A stretch of DNA of 64,000 nucleotides from Palsa-504 sp963753225 (GCA_963753225.1 CAVWBQ010000049.1:186001-250000), one strand, 5' to 3'; positions 37,804 through 46,399 are shown, counted from the stretch's first letter. Program-made: numbers and translations. The notes: generated by a model not told the origin, from the sequence alone.

Positions 37804-40797
37804 TTGTCCCGAACCCCCCGCGATCACGACCTGGCCGCGCTGGGCGAGCGCGTGTCGGCCGCGCGGGCCGCCGCCGAGGCCAGGGGCGAGACCTTCTACC
37901 CCGGCGCGAGCCGGGTGCACCTGTCCGCGTTCCCGCCGAAGGAACGCTGGGACGACTGGGTGGAGCTGTCCTCCCGCGCCTGGCCGGCGCGGCACGAGAA
38001 GCACTACATGCTGGTCCCCACGACCTGCTTCAACTGCGAGTCGGCGTGCGGGCTGCTTGCCTATGTGGACCGGGACACCGGGCAGGTCCGCAAGTTCGAG
38101 GGCAACCCCGAGCACCCGGGCTCGCGCGGCCGCAACTGCGCCAAGGGCCCGGCCACGATCAACCAGGTCACCGACCCGGACCGGGTGCTGTACCCGATGA
38201 AGCGGGCCGGCCGCCGCGGCGAGGGCCGGTGGGCCAGGATCAGCTGGGACGAGGCGCTCGACGCGCTCGCGGCCCGGATCAGGGCCGCGCTGACCGAGGA
38301 CCGCCAGAACGAGATCATGGTGCACCTCGGGCGCCCCGGCGAGGACGGGTTCACCGAGCGGGTGCTGGCCAGCTGGGGGGTGGACGGGCACAACTCGCAC
38401 ACCAACGTGTGCTCCAGCGGCGGCCGGACCGGGTTCCAGTTCTGGATGGGTATCGACCGGCCCAGCCCGGACTACGCGCACGCCAGGGTCATCTACCTGA
38501 TCAGCGCGCACCTGGAGGCCGGGCACTACTTCAACCCGCACGCCCAGCGGATCACCGAGGCCCGCCAGAACGGGGCCAAGGTCATCGTGCTGGACACCCG
38601 GCTGTCCAACACCGCTACGCACGCCGACTACTGGCTGTCGCCGCAGCCCGGCAGCGAGGCGGCCATCAACCTGGCCATCGCCAACCACCTGATCCAGGCC
38701 GGCCGGTACGACGCCGGCTTCGTCCGCCGCTGGTGGAACTGGGAAGAGTACCTGGCGCAGTGCCGTCCTGAGCTCCCGCGCACCTTCGAGGCGTTCCAGG
38801 CGGTCCTGGGCGAGCTGTACCAGGACTTCACGTTCGAGTACGCGGCCGCCGAGTCGGGGATCAGCGCCACAGTGCTCGCCGAGGTCGCCGAGGTCGTCGC
38901 GGGTGCCGGGACGCGGTTCGCCTGCCACTCGTGGCGCTCGGCGGCGGCAGGGAACCTCGGCGGCTGGCAGGTGTCACGGACCGTGTTCCTGATCTCCGCG
39001 CTGCTCGGCGCGGTCGCCACCGAGGGCGGCACCTTTCCCAACGCCTGGAACAAGTTCGTGCCGCGGCCGGTCCACGTACCGCCGCACCCGGGCATCTGGC
39101 AGGACCTGTCCTGGCCGCAGGAGTTCCCGCTGGCCCAGAACGAGCTGAGCTTCCTGCTCCCGCACCTGCTCAAGGACGGCCGGGGCAGGCTGGATACCTA
39201 CTTCGTCCGCGTCTACAACCCGGTGTGGACCAACCCGGACGGGCTGAGCTGGATGGAGGTGCTCACCGACGAGCAGAAGGTGGGCTGCTTCGTCGCGCTG
39301 ACCCCCACCTGGAACGAGTCCGCCTACTTCGCCGACTACGTGCTGCCGATGGGCCACGGCTCCGAACGGCACGACACCCACTCCTACGAGCAGTACGACG
39401 GGCAGTGGGTCGCGTTCCGCCAGCCCGTCCTGCGCGCGGCTCGCGAGCGGCTCGGTACGGCCGTCACGGACACCCGCGAGGTCAACCCAGGGGAGGTGTG
39501 GGAGGAGAACGAGTTCTGGATCGAGCTGTCCTGGCGGATCGACCCGGACGGTGCCCTCGGCATCCGGCGGTACCACGAGTCCCGCGCCCGCCCGGGCGGC
39601 AAGCTCACCGTGGACGAGTACTACGGCTGGATGTTCGAGCATTCCGTGCCGGGCCTGCCGGAACGGGCGGCGGCCGAGGGCCGCACGCCGCTGGAGTGGA
39701 TGCGCCGCTACGGCGCCTTCGAGATCAGCCGCGGGCAGGGCGCCGTGCACGAGCAGGAGGTCCCCGCGGCCGAGCTGGAGGACGTGGCCGTCCGCGGGGC
39801 CGGAGGGACCGATGGGGCCGATGGGGCCGGCCGGGTATACACGGCCGCGCCGGCGCCGGATGCGCCCAACATCGTCCCGATGGGGGCACCGGACCCGGAT
39901 GACCAGGGCCGCCGCGCGGTCGGGGTGATGGTCGACGGGGTGGTGCGCCGCGGCTTCCCGACCCCGTCCGGGCGGCTGGAGTTCTGGTCCTCGACCCTGG
40001 CCTCCTGGGGCTGGCCGGAGCACGCGCTGCCCGGCTACATCAAGAGCCACGTGCACCCGTCGGCGCTGGCCCCCGGCCAGGTGGTGCTGCTTTCCACGTT
40101 CCGGCTGCCGACGCAGATTCACACCCGTTCGGCCAACAGCAAGTGGCTGGACGAGCTCTCGCACACCAACCCGGTCTGGATCCACCCGTCGGACGCGGCC
40201 CGGTTCGGGGTGAACCGCACCGGCGACCTGATCCGGGTGGAGACCGAGATCGGCTACTTCGTGGCCAAGGCGTGGATCACCGAGGGCATCAGGCCTGGCG
40301 TCGTCGCGTGCTCGCACCACATGGGCCGCTGGAAGCTCACCGGCCACAGCCAGGTCGGCGCGGGCGGGATGATGGCCACGGTCGCCCTGCGGCAGGAGCA
40401 GGAGGGATGGGCCATGCGGGCCACCGAGCACGTTCGGCCCTATTCTTCGGCGGATCCCGATACGGCGCGGATCTGGTGGTCCGACACCGGCGTGCACCAG
40501 AACCTCACCTTTCCCGTCCACCCCGATCCGATCTCCGGCATGCACTGCTGGCATCAGGCCGTCCGGGTCCGCCCGGCCGGGGCCGGGGATTCGCATGGCG
40601 ACATCGCCGTCGACACCGCCAAGGCCCGCGAGATCTACCACCGGTGGATGGCGCAGACCAGGCCCGCCGGACACGTGTCGCCGGACGGGACACGCCGCCC
40701 CCGCTGGCTGATGCGCCCGCTCAAGCCGGGCGCGGCGGCATTCGCCCTGCCCGGCGACCCGGCCAGCCCGGGAGCAAACCGGAGCGCCGGGCGATGA
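37804..40797 (+). CDS. Molybdopterin oxidoreductase catalytic subunit (Psr/Phs/Soe-like)
   Basis: TTG at 37804 follows GAGGAGG and gives about 997 aa. The N-terminal 4Fe-4S motif is TTCFNCESACG, with the fourth Cys in GSRGRNCAKGPA. Mo-bisPGD binding segments include INQVTDPDRVLYPMKR, GRPGEDGFTERVLASWGVDG, HTNVCSSGGRTGFQFW (the Cys is a candidate Mo ligand) and HARVIYLISAHLEAGHYFNPHAQR. The C-terminal dinucleotide domain has STFRLPTQIHTRSANSKWL and VACSHHMGRWKLTGHSQ. There is no twin-arginine signal, so the enzyme faces the cytoplasm like SoeA and unlike PhsA/PsrA. With the upstream MBL-rhodanese enzyme I infer sulfite or another inorganic sulfur compound as substrate. Confidence 0.88.
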   Translation: MSRTPRDHDLAALGERVSAARAAAEARGETFYPGASRVHLSAFPPKERWDDWVELSSRAWPARHEKHYMLVPTTCFNCESACGLLAYVDRDTGQVRKFEGNPEHPGSRGRNCAKGPATINQVTDPDRVLYPMKRAGRRGEGRWARISWDEALDALAARIRAALTEDRQNEIMVHLGRPGEDGFTERVLASWGVDGHNSHTNVCSSGGRTGFQFWMGIDRPSPDYAHARVIYLISAHLEAGHYFNPHAQRITEARQNGAKVIVLDTRLSNTATHADYWLSPQPGSEAAINLAIANHLIQAGRYDAGFVRRWWNWEEYLAQCRPELPRTFEAFQAVLGELYQDFTFEYAAAESGISATVLAEVAEVVAGAGTRFACHSWRSAAAGNLGGWQVSRTVFLISALLGAVATEGGTFPNAWNKFVPRPVHVPPHPGIWQDLSWPQEFPLAQNELSFLLPHLLKDGRGRLDTYFVRVYNPVWTNPDGLSWMEVLTDEQKVGCFVALTPTWNESAYFADYVLPMGHGSERHDTHSYEQYDGQWVAFRQPVLRAARERLGTAVTDTREVNPGEVWEENEFWIELSWRIDPDGALGIRRYHESRARPGGKLTVDEYYGWMFEHSVPGLPERAAAEGRTPLEWMRRYGAFEISRGQGAVHEQEVPAAELEDVAVRGAGGTDGADGAGRVYTAAPAPDAPNIVPMGAPDPDDQGRRAVGVMVDGVVRRGFPTPSGRLEFWSSTLASWGWPEHALPGYIKSHVHPSALAPGQVVLLSTFRLPTQIHTRSANSKWLDELSHTNPVWIHPSDAARFGVNRTGDLIRVETEIGYFVAKAWITEGIRPGVVACSHHMGRWKLTGHSQVGAGGMMATVALRQEQEGWAMRATEHVRPYSSADPDTARIWWSDTGVHQNLTFPVHPDPISGMHCWHQAVRVRPAGAGDSHGDIAVDTAKAREIYHRWMAQTRPAGHVSPDGTRRPRWLMRPLKPGAAAFALPGDPASPGANRSAGR

Positions 40798-41639
40798 GGC
40801 GGCGGTGGGAACTGCTCCGGGCCCTCGGCGCCGTCGCCGACAGTCCCGCCGCGGCCCGCGCCGCGGCCGGCCCGCTCGGGCTTGCCCCGCTCAGTGATGC
40901 CGAGCACACCGATGTCTTCGTGCTCAACTGCCCGCCCTACGCCTCGGTCTACCTCGGGCCTGATGGTGCGCTCGGCGGCGAGGGCGCCGACCGGGCCGCG
41001 GGGTTCTGGCGCGCCATCGCCATCTCGCCGCCCGCCGAACCCGATCACCTGACGGCCCTTCTCGCCCTGTACGCCAGCCTGGGCGAGGCCGCGGCGCAGG
41101 CCCGCAGGACCGCGACGGCACAGGCCCTCACCCGGTCGCGGCAGGTACTGTTCGCCGAACATCTGTGGCCCTGGCTGCCCGCCTACCTGGACGCCGTGGC
41201 CGAACTGGCCGTCCCTGCCCTGACCGAGTGGGCGGAGCTTTCCCGCCGGGCCATCGCGGAGGAGTTCAGCGCGCAGCCGGCCTGGCCGCGGCTGCCCCTG
41301 GCGCTACGCGCCGCGCCGGGCGACATCGGCGAAGGCCGCCGCCTCACCGATGCGCTGACCACGCCGGTCCGCAGCGGCATCATCCTGACCCGGCGCCGCC
41401 TGGCCGCCGGCGCGGGGGAGGCCGGCCTGGGTCACCGGATCGGCGAGCGCCGCTACACCCTGCGCGCCATGTTCGGCCAGGATCCGCACGCCACCCTGGC
41501 TTGGGCGGCGCACGAGGCGATGCGCTGGCAGCATCGCCACGCCAGCCGGGCCGCCGGGGACACGGTGGCCGGCTGGTGGGCGGCACGCGCCGGGCGCACC
41601 CGGATGCTCCTACGGGACGCCGGCATCAGACCGGGTTGA
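40794..41639 (+). CDS. TorD/DmsD-like molybdoenzyme maturation chaperone
   Basis: A 281-aa helical protein overlapping the catalytic-subunit stop by ATGA. SDAEHTDVFVLNCPPYASVYLGPDGALGGEGADR and DHLTALLALYASLGEAAAQ resemble the TorD family (helix pattern and the E..Y.RLF-like segment), as does the pairing with an upstream molybdoenzyme gene. FAEHLWPWLPAYLDAV is the characteristic central motif. It would hold the apo catalytic subunit for Mo-cofactor insertion. The C-terminal 90 residues (GIILTRRRLAAGAGEAGLG, RYTLRAMFGQDPHATLAWAAHEA) extend beyond most family members. Confidence 0.78.
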   Translation: MRRRWELLRALGAVADSPAAARAAAGPLGLAPLSDAEHTDVFVLNCPPYASVYLGPDGALGGEGADRAAGFWRAIAISPPAEPDHLTALLALYASLGEAAAQARRTATAQALTRSRQVLFAEHLWPWLPAYLDAVAELAVPALTEWAELSRRAIAEEFSAQPAWPRLPLALRAAPGDIGEGRRLTDALTTPVRSGIILTRRRLAAGAGEAGLGHRIGERRYTLRAMFGQDPHATLAWAAHEAMRWQHRHASRAAGDTVAGWWAARAGRTRMLLRDAGIRPG

Positions 41640-41825
41640 GGGCGCGGCACATGACCCGGCAACGCTCTGGCGTCATCATGTCCATCACCAGGCTCGCCCG
41701 ATACCCCCGGCGTCCAGGAGGTGACCAGGCTGCATGCCGCCGCGGCCGGCCTGTCGCCCACCTCTGGCTCGTTCGTTGACCTCTGACCGATCCGCGTCCA
41801 CGGCGGCTCGCTAAGATCGGCATCG

Positions 41826-42452
41826 ATGCTTACCTTGAACCATCTCGTCACGTCCGGCACGTTCTCCCTTGACGGCGGCACCTGGGACGTTGACAACAAC
41901 GTCTGGGTAATCGGCGACGACTCCGAATGCGTGGTGATCGACGCCCCGCACGACGCGAACGCGATCCTGGCCGCCGTCGGGCCCCGCCGGCTCACCGCCA
42001 TCTTGTGCACCCACGCCCACGACGACCATATCGACGCCGCCGCCGCCCTGGCCGAGGCCACCCGCGCGCCGATCTGGCTGCACCCCGCCGACCGCGAGCT
42101 CTGGGATCAGACCTACCCTGGCCGGGCCCCGGACCGGGATCTGGCCGACGGGCAGACGATCACCGTGGCCGGTGCCGACCTAACGGTGCTGCATACGCCC
42201 GGGCATTCACGTGGCGCCGTGTGCTTCCACCTGCCCGGCCAGGGCTGGCTGTTCAGCGGTGACACACTGTTCGCCGGCGGCCCGGGCGCCACCGGGCGTT
42301 CCTTCTCCGACTTCGGCACGATCATCGACTCCATCCGCGACCGGCTTCTCGTCCTCGGCCCGGACACGGTCGTCCACACCGGCCACGGTTCGGACACCAC
42401 CATCGGAGCGGAACGGCCTCACCTGCAGGAATGGATCGTCCGCGGACACTGA
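41826..42452 (+). CDS. MBL-fold hydrolase, mycothiol-associated glyoxalase II-like
   Basis: A 208-aa zinc hydrolase with THAHDDHIDAAAALAEAT (the HxHxDH metal motif), LHTPGHSRGAVCFHLPG, LFSGDTLFAGGPGATGRSFSDF and VVHTGHGSDTTIG. The last two stretches are typical of the actinobacterial hydrolase encoded next to S-(hydroxymethyl)mycothiol dehydrogenase in formaldehyde detoxification. No such dehydrogenase is next to it here. It probably hydrolyses an acyl- or formyl-mycothiol thioester. The ATG at 41826 has only a weak ribosome-binding site. It lies 186 bp after the TorD-like gene and is probably not part of that operon. Confidence 0.87.
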   Translation: MLTLNHLVTSGTFSLDGGTWDVDNNVWVIGDDSECVVIDAPHDANAILAAVGPRRLTAILCTHAHDDHIDAAAALAEATRAPIWLHPADRELWDQTYPGRAPDRDLADGQTITVAGADLTVLHTPGHSRGAVCFHLPGQGWLFSGDTLFAGGPGATGRSFSDFGTIIDSIRDRLLVLGPDTVVHTGHGSDTTIGAERPHLQEWIVRGH

Positions 42453-42456
42453 CCAG

Positions 42457-42549
42457 GTACTCCGTGATCGACGTACTCCGTGATCGACGTACTCCGTGAT
42501 CGACGTACTCCGTGATCGACCCGGATTCTCCGTGATCGACCCGGATTCC
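42457..42549. repeat. 16-bp tandem repeat followed by a variant 20-bp unit
   Basis: Four perfect tandem copies of GTACTCCGTGATCGAC fill 42457-42520. One copy of CCGGATTCTCCGTGATCGAC follows at 42521-42540, then the start of a second (CCGGATTCC). All share TCCGTGATCGAC. It starts 5 bp after the MBL hydrolase stop codon. The repeat number is probably variable between strains. Confidence 0.9.
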
Positions 42550-42695
42550 AGGCCGTCCAGCTCCGCCCCGCGTCGGCTAGTTCCGCTTCAGAGTACGGTG
42601 GTTTGCCCGCGCAGTTCCGCACCTCACGTCCCAGGCGTCCCGTAACACTCATGTTCTCCCGCGCCCAGCCCGTCCGGCGCCCCCGGACTAACCGC

Positions 42696-42748
42696 CACGA
42701 TGTCACATCGTGACGGTCCTGACCGCATCGATGTCACATCGTGGCGGT
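42696..42748. promoter_or_regulatory. Two copies of a 20-bp palindromic site
   Basis: CGATGTCACATCGTG(A/G)CGGT occurs at 42698-42717 and 42729-42748, 31 bp apart, which is three helical turns. The first is a perfect palindrome CACGATGT-C-ACATCGTG (42696-42712) and the second keeps CGATGT-C-ACATCG. Equal orientation and helical phasing suggest a regulator site. No intact gene is next to it, only the broken sigma-factor frame at 42958. Confidence 0.6.
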
Positions 42749-42957
42749 TGCGCGGGCCAGCGTCCGGCTAACGGGTGAGGCCGGGGAGGCACCTGCGCCA
42801 GCCGGGGACCGGACGACGCCCGGCAGCGGCCAGATGTCAGGCTGGTCAGCCTCACACGGCTCAAAGACCGGGCACATGTGACGTGCCATGGCACTAGGTC
42901 GTTCCCCCAGGGGCCGGGTGCTCGCGGGTAACCGGAGGACATGGCTGACACTGATTA

Positions 42958-43323
42958 GTGCGGACATCCGCGACGGCGATCTGATCCGGCGGGCCCGTAC
43001 CGGGGACGCTGCCGCGTTCCGGCTGCTGATTGAGCGGCAACCGCGGTCAGCCAGGGCCCGCGCGGCGCGGTTGTGCGGGCATGCAGACGACATCATCCGG
43101 GCTGAAGTCAGGCCGGCGGCCACAGCCGGGACAGGCAATGGCTCAGCGAGACCATCACCGGGACGCACGACTGGACCAGGTATGAGATCACGTCACAGGT
43201 CCCCACCGAGGTAGAGCACATGGGGTACGAGCTCACTCTCGCCGGCCCGGCAAGGTCTGGCTGCGCCACGTGGAACTGGCCGGTGGCCGGCACGACCATG
43301 GCCAGGAGCGCTACGGGCATTGA
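42958..43323 (+). pseudogene. Broken ECF sigma-factor-like gene
   Basis: ISADIRDGDLIRRARTGDAA, AFRLLIERQP and ARARAARLCGHADD are the start of an ECF sigma region 2. Homology ends abruptly at about 43104 where the core-binding helix should continue. From about 43139 another frame gives LSETITGTHDWTRYEITSQV and PTEVEHMGYELTLAGP. After one more base it gives GKVWLRHVELAGG to a stop at 43323. This looks like the C-terminal part of the same or another regulatory gene joined by a deletion. No functional product is likely. Confidence 0.65.
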
Positions 43324-43384
43324 AACGCCGGGAATCACCCCCGAGTTGCTCGCGTGTGCGCCTGCGCTGAGCGGCGGGTCGTTC

Positions 43385-43936
43385 TTACCGGCGGCGGAAG
43401 AAAATTATCGCGCCGATTCCCGCGGCGACGCAGCCGAGGATCGATATGAATATTCCGATTTGAGGTGAGAAATTGACATGAACAGTGTCGCCGAGGGGAT
43501 CTGCCTGGTCGGCTCCCACGATCCCGGAGAGAACGAACCCGCATAGCGTGAGCAGGGTGAGTCCCGCGACGATGAGCGTCAGGATTCCCGAAATCAGTTT
43601 TGCCCGATTAGATCTGGCCAGCATGATTACGCCGAGCACGGCAAGTACGATCCCGAAAAAGGCCGCTGTCTCTTTAGGGGTCGAGTTAACGGTGTAGACG
43701 TATGGCTGGGAAGACGATAGGAAAGGCAGCAGTGAACCGAGGAAGGTGACACCGCCACCCGCGATCATCCATTTAGCCGCGCGGACCTGCGTGTCCCGTG
43801 CGGTAGTGTCTTCGACCCACAAATTCCACCCTGGCGGGGGATCGGGCCAGGAAGGGTCTGGCTGCCATCCCGGAGGCGCCACCCAGCCTGGCGGTACCGG
43901 GGGCCAGCCGGGAGGTGGGTTAAGCCGCGTTGACAT
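43385..43936 (-). CDS. Four-helix membrane protein with N-terminal PPGW repeats
   Basis: A 183-aa protein. Residues 1-40 are Pro/Gly/Trp-rich with five PPGW-like turns (PPPGWPPVPPGWVAPPGW), a type of cytoplasmic extension common in actinobacterial membrane proteins. Four hydrophobic helices follow (about residues 55-73, 88-106, 112-134, 157-179), ending FFRRR. ATG at 43936 follows GAAAGGAAGG. It has no recognised function and no operon partner. Its codons look less GC-rich than its neighbours, with ATT, TTT and AAA frequent. Confidence 0.78.
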   Translation of the reverse strand: MSTRLNPPPGWPPVPPGWVAPPGWQPDPSWPDPPPGWNLWVEDTTARDTQVRAAKWMIAGGGVTFLGSLLPFLSSSQPYVYTVNSTPKETAAFFGIVLAVLGVIMLARSNRAKLISGILTLIVAGLTLLTLCGFVLSGIVGADQADPLGDTVHVNFSPQIGIFISILGCVAAGIGAIIFFRRR

Positions 43937-44921
43937 CGTGACCTTCCTTTCGGGCGGGCGACCGCCTTTAGGTGTTTACAGGTAGGTATGGTTCATTGCT
44001 TAGTGCTAGTACCGCTGCCAACTGATCGGCGACTGGAGTGCCGAATGCGTTTACGCAGATGCAGCAGGCTCCGGTCACTTCGAACCCCGGGTACTAGCGA
44101 TGACGCCGTTGCCGCCGCTGATCACCGGGCAGCCCGATCCGGCGAGGCGGCTAGAGAATTCCTTGCCAGCCTCACACAGCCCACCAGTGAGGGGCGATCG
44201 GTCGAGATCCCCGGCCTGGACCAGATCGCAATTGCCCCCGGTCGGGGCCGGTGTCGCATCCAGCGCGGCCGCGGCCGCGGGCGTGGCCGCGTAACGCCAG
44301 CACGATTCCTGCCGACCTGCCAGCGACAGCCTTGGTGCAGCCGTCAGTAACTGGTTCACTTCGCCCCCCCAGGCTGTCCAGCTCACGCCAGGATCTTCAC
44401 TTATCAGATCATAAGACGCGTGATCGGCTTAGCCGGATGACAACGATGAATTACTAATTTGCGGGAGCAATTGTCAATTCTCCACAAAACCGGCAATCTA
44501 TGACAAGAGGGATGCGCTGACTAATACTGGTCTCCGCTGGCTGCGGCACCAAACCGTGCCTGCTTGGGTGTGGCCGGTGCACAGTGCTGGTCGCCCGGGG
44601 TACGAGGACGGTTGCCTGTTGTAATGGCACAGGCGGAGGGCCGGGTTCGCCGCGGCCGCCCCGTGGAATGATTCCGGTCATGACCGGGTCATGACCGGAA
44701 TCGATGTTACCGGCCTGCCGCCCAGCACGCGAGCCGGATACCGGCCGGTCGGCCGGGACCAGCGGGCGATAAGCGCTTGGTCGGTACCGTTGCTGTACTC
44801 GACAATCACTGGCCGGGTAAATCAGCCGGCCCAAAGGCGCTGTTTGCCATCTTGCAGGCCACGGGTCGCGCCACGGCCCCGGCGTGTTTGTGTTATGTGA
44901 CCTGGTGTTCCTGATGTCTGT
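43937..44921. other. Long non-coding stretch of about 1 kb
   Basis: No protein with recognisable features is encoded on either strand. The region includes the 33-bp palindrome at 44670-44702 and several short AT-richer segments (for example 44440-44500). It may hold debris of deleted genes and the promoter of the membrane protein at 43936. Confidence 0.5.
44670..44702. promoter_or_regulatory. 33-bp perfect palindrome made of two GGTCATGACC sites
   Basis: GATTCCGGTCATGACC and GGTCATGACCGGAATC are perfect inverted copies around one G. Each half also contains the self-palindrome GGTCATGACC, so two identical 10-bp sites lie 11 bp apart, one helical turn. This is the pattern of cooperative operator pairs. 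It is about 220 bp downstream of the TIGR03086 stop and not next to any start codon. Confidence 0.65.
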
Positions 44922-45500
44922 TTAATGATCTTTAATCTCGGAGTTACGTCGGCCAAAGATCGCCAGCAGCCGGGTCAGGTCGTCGTCGGCGTCCTGGGCC
45001 ACGACGCATTCGGGGCCGACCAAGCCAGACATGCGAAACACAGGAATAAACTCCCGCGCCGGTTCCAGCGCGTCGCGCACCAGTCCCCGATCCAGCCCGG
45101 CGGCTTGGCCGGTGGCCTGCGCCAGGTCCCACGTGTGTACCAGGAACTCGACCGGATATCGCTCCAGCCACTCGCCCAGCGGCATCTGCCCGCCCCACGG
45201 CAGCGGCACGGGCCGGGCCAGCGCCGCCGGGTCAAGCGCTGCCATCATGTCCACCCGCGCCGCACGCCACGCCGCCACAGGGTCGTCTCCGGCCGCGGGT
45301 CTGGGATCGGCAGGACTATCTATCTCGTCGTGCCCGGTCGCGTAGGCCTCAACCACCCGCAGTTCACCTATCACGTGACCGGCGACATCGACGGCGCACC
45401 ATCCCTCGCACGGCGACGGCCCATCCCAGCGGTCAGGTGCAACCCCGGCAAGCACGGCCTCAAAGCCATCGAGCACACGAACGAAACCATTTAGAACCAC
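44922..45500 (-). CDS. TIGR03086-family metal-binding protein (DinB/mycothiol S-transferase-like)
   Basis: From GTG at 45500 the protein is about 192 aa (the frame extends to 45596). It begins VLNGFVRVLDGFEAVLAGVAPDRWDGPSPCEGWCAVDVAGHVIGELRV, the hallmark of TIGR03086. The DinB-like four-helix bundle keeps the metal histidines in GHVIGE and FLVHTWDLAQATGQ, near the C-terminal third. Related proteins are mycothiol-dependent maleylpyruvate isomerases and transferases. The substrate here is unknown. The start is uncertain because no strong ribosome-binding site is seen. Confidence 0.82.
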   Translation of the reverse strand: MVLNGFVRVLDGFEAVLAGVAPDRWDGPSPCEGWCAVDVAGHVIGELRVVEAYATGHDEIDSPADPRPAAGDDPVAAWRAARVDMMAALDPAALARPVPLPWGGQMPLGEWLERYPVEFLVHTWDLAQATGQAAGLDRGLVRDALEPAREFIPVFRMSGLVGPECVVAQDADDDLTRLLAIFGRRNSEIKDH

Positions 45501-45501
45501 G

Positions 45502-45795
45502 TCATCCAGTATCTCTGCGGGCGGCCCGCGCCATGCTCGGTTCGCTATCGGTGATGCGGAAACGATCCACCCAGCCTGGGGATAGCGGCATGCCACAGAT
45601 CTGCCACCATGTAGCTTCCGCCGTTGACACCGTCCCCATACCCGCGGGCCGGAGTCGTTGCGCAGGCACGCCCTGCAGTATTAGTGCTCGAGCCGTGTCC
45701 GTGATCTTGCGGCGTGGCGGATCCGCGCTGTCATCGTCGCAGGATTGGCCGGAATGACCTGCGAGGTAATTGCGGCCACGGTCTGAGCCGCCCAT
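45502..45795 (-). CDS. Hypothetical short frame, possibly a gene remnant
   Basis: A 97-codon reverse frame from ATG at 45795. The second half (WWQICGMPLSPGWVDRFRITDSEPSMARAARRD) looks protein-like, whereas the first half is polar with no recognisable motif. It lies immediately upstream of the TIGR03086 gene, and no ribosome-binding site is evident. I do not recognise it, and it may be a remnant or chance frame. Confidence 0.3.
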   Translation of the reverse strand: MGGSDRGRNYLAGHSGQSCDDDSADPPRRKITDTARALILQGVPAQRLRPAGMGTVSTAEATWWQICGMPLSPGWVDRFRITDSEPSMARAARRDTG

Positions 45796-45839
45796 AGTGG
45801 TAGCGGTATCTAGTCATCAGGACAAGCCCCTGGAGGATC

Positions 45840-46169
45840 ATGCCTTCCTATGCCGTTGCTCATATGCGCCAGGTCACCATGGGGCCGGCAATCGTGGAGT
45901 ACCTGCAGCGGATCGATGCCACGCTGGCGCCGTTCGGCGGCCGGTTCATCGTGCACGGCGGCGAGGTCGAGGTGCTGGAAGGCAGCTGGCCGGGCCACCT
46001 GATCGTTCTCGAGTTCCCCGACCGCGGGCAGGCCAGCGCTTGGTACAGCTCAGGCGCCTACCAGGAGATCGTGGCACTGCGAACGGACAACTCCGAAAGC
46101 GACGTCATTCTGGTCGATGGGGTGGGCAGCGATCACAAGGCCACCGATGTCCTCGCCGTAAGCGGGTAA
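45840..46169 (+). CDS. DUF1330 domain protein
   Basis: A 109-aa protein with the DUF1330 pattern: YAVAHMRQVTMGPAIVEYLQRIDATLAPFGGRFIVHGGEVEVLEGSW, GHLIVLEFPDRGQASAWYSSGAYQEI and LRTDNSESDVILVDG. The fold is a ferredoxin-like dimer of unknown function, seen near oxidative metabolism genes. ATG follows GGAGGATC. It stands alone. Confidence 0.9.
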   Translation: MPSYAVAHMRQVTMGPAIVEYLQRIDATLAPFGGRFIVHGGEVEVLEGSWPGHLIVLEFPDRGQASAWYSSGAYQEIVALRTDNSESDVILVDGVGSDHKATDVLAVSG

Positions 46170-46399
46170 GCGAGGATCCTGGGCTGGGCGTCTCAAGCCC
46201 GGCCGCACTGCTCATGCGTCAGAGCGCGTTTCCGCGGAAGCGCCTTGTGAAATTTTGCACAAAGCGCTTCGGCGTAAGGGCCGGCGTAAGCGGCCGGCGT
46301 CAGGCGCCGGATCCAGGGAGCACGGTGTAACCCGGCAATGCCAGCGACATGTCCCGCTCGGCGGCGGCCGCCTGGCAACGGATGACCGGGGCACTGAGA

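Noticed and set aside
38974..40674. A 566-aa reverse frame inside the molybdopterin gene
   Set aside because: It is Gly/Arg/Val-rich and antisense to conserved Mo-cofactor motifs.
42457..42549. Whether the tandem repeat is a CRISPR array
   Set aside because: The units are contiguous with no spacers, and there are no cas genes.
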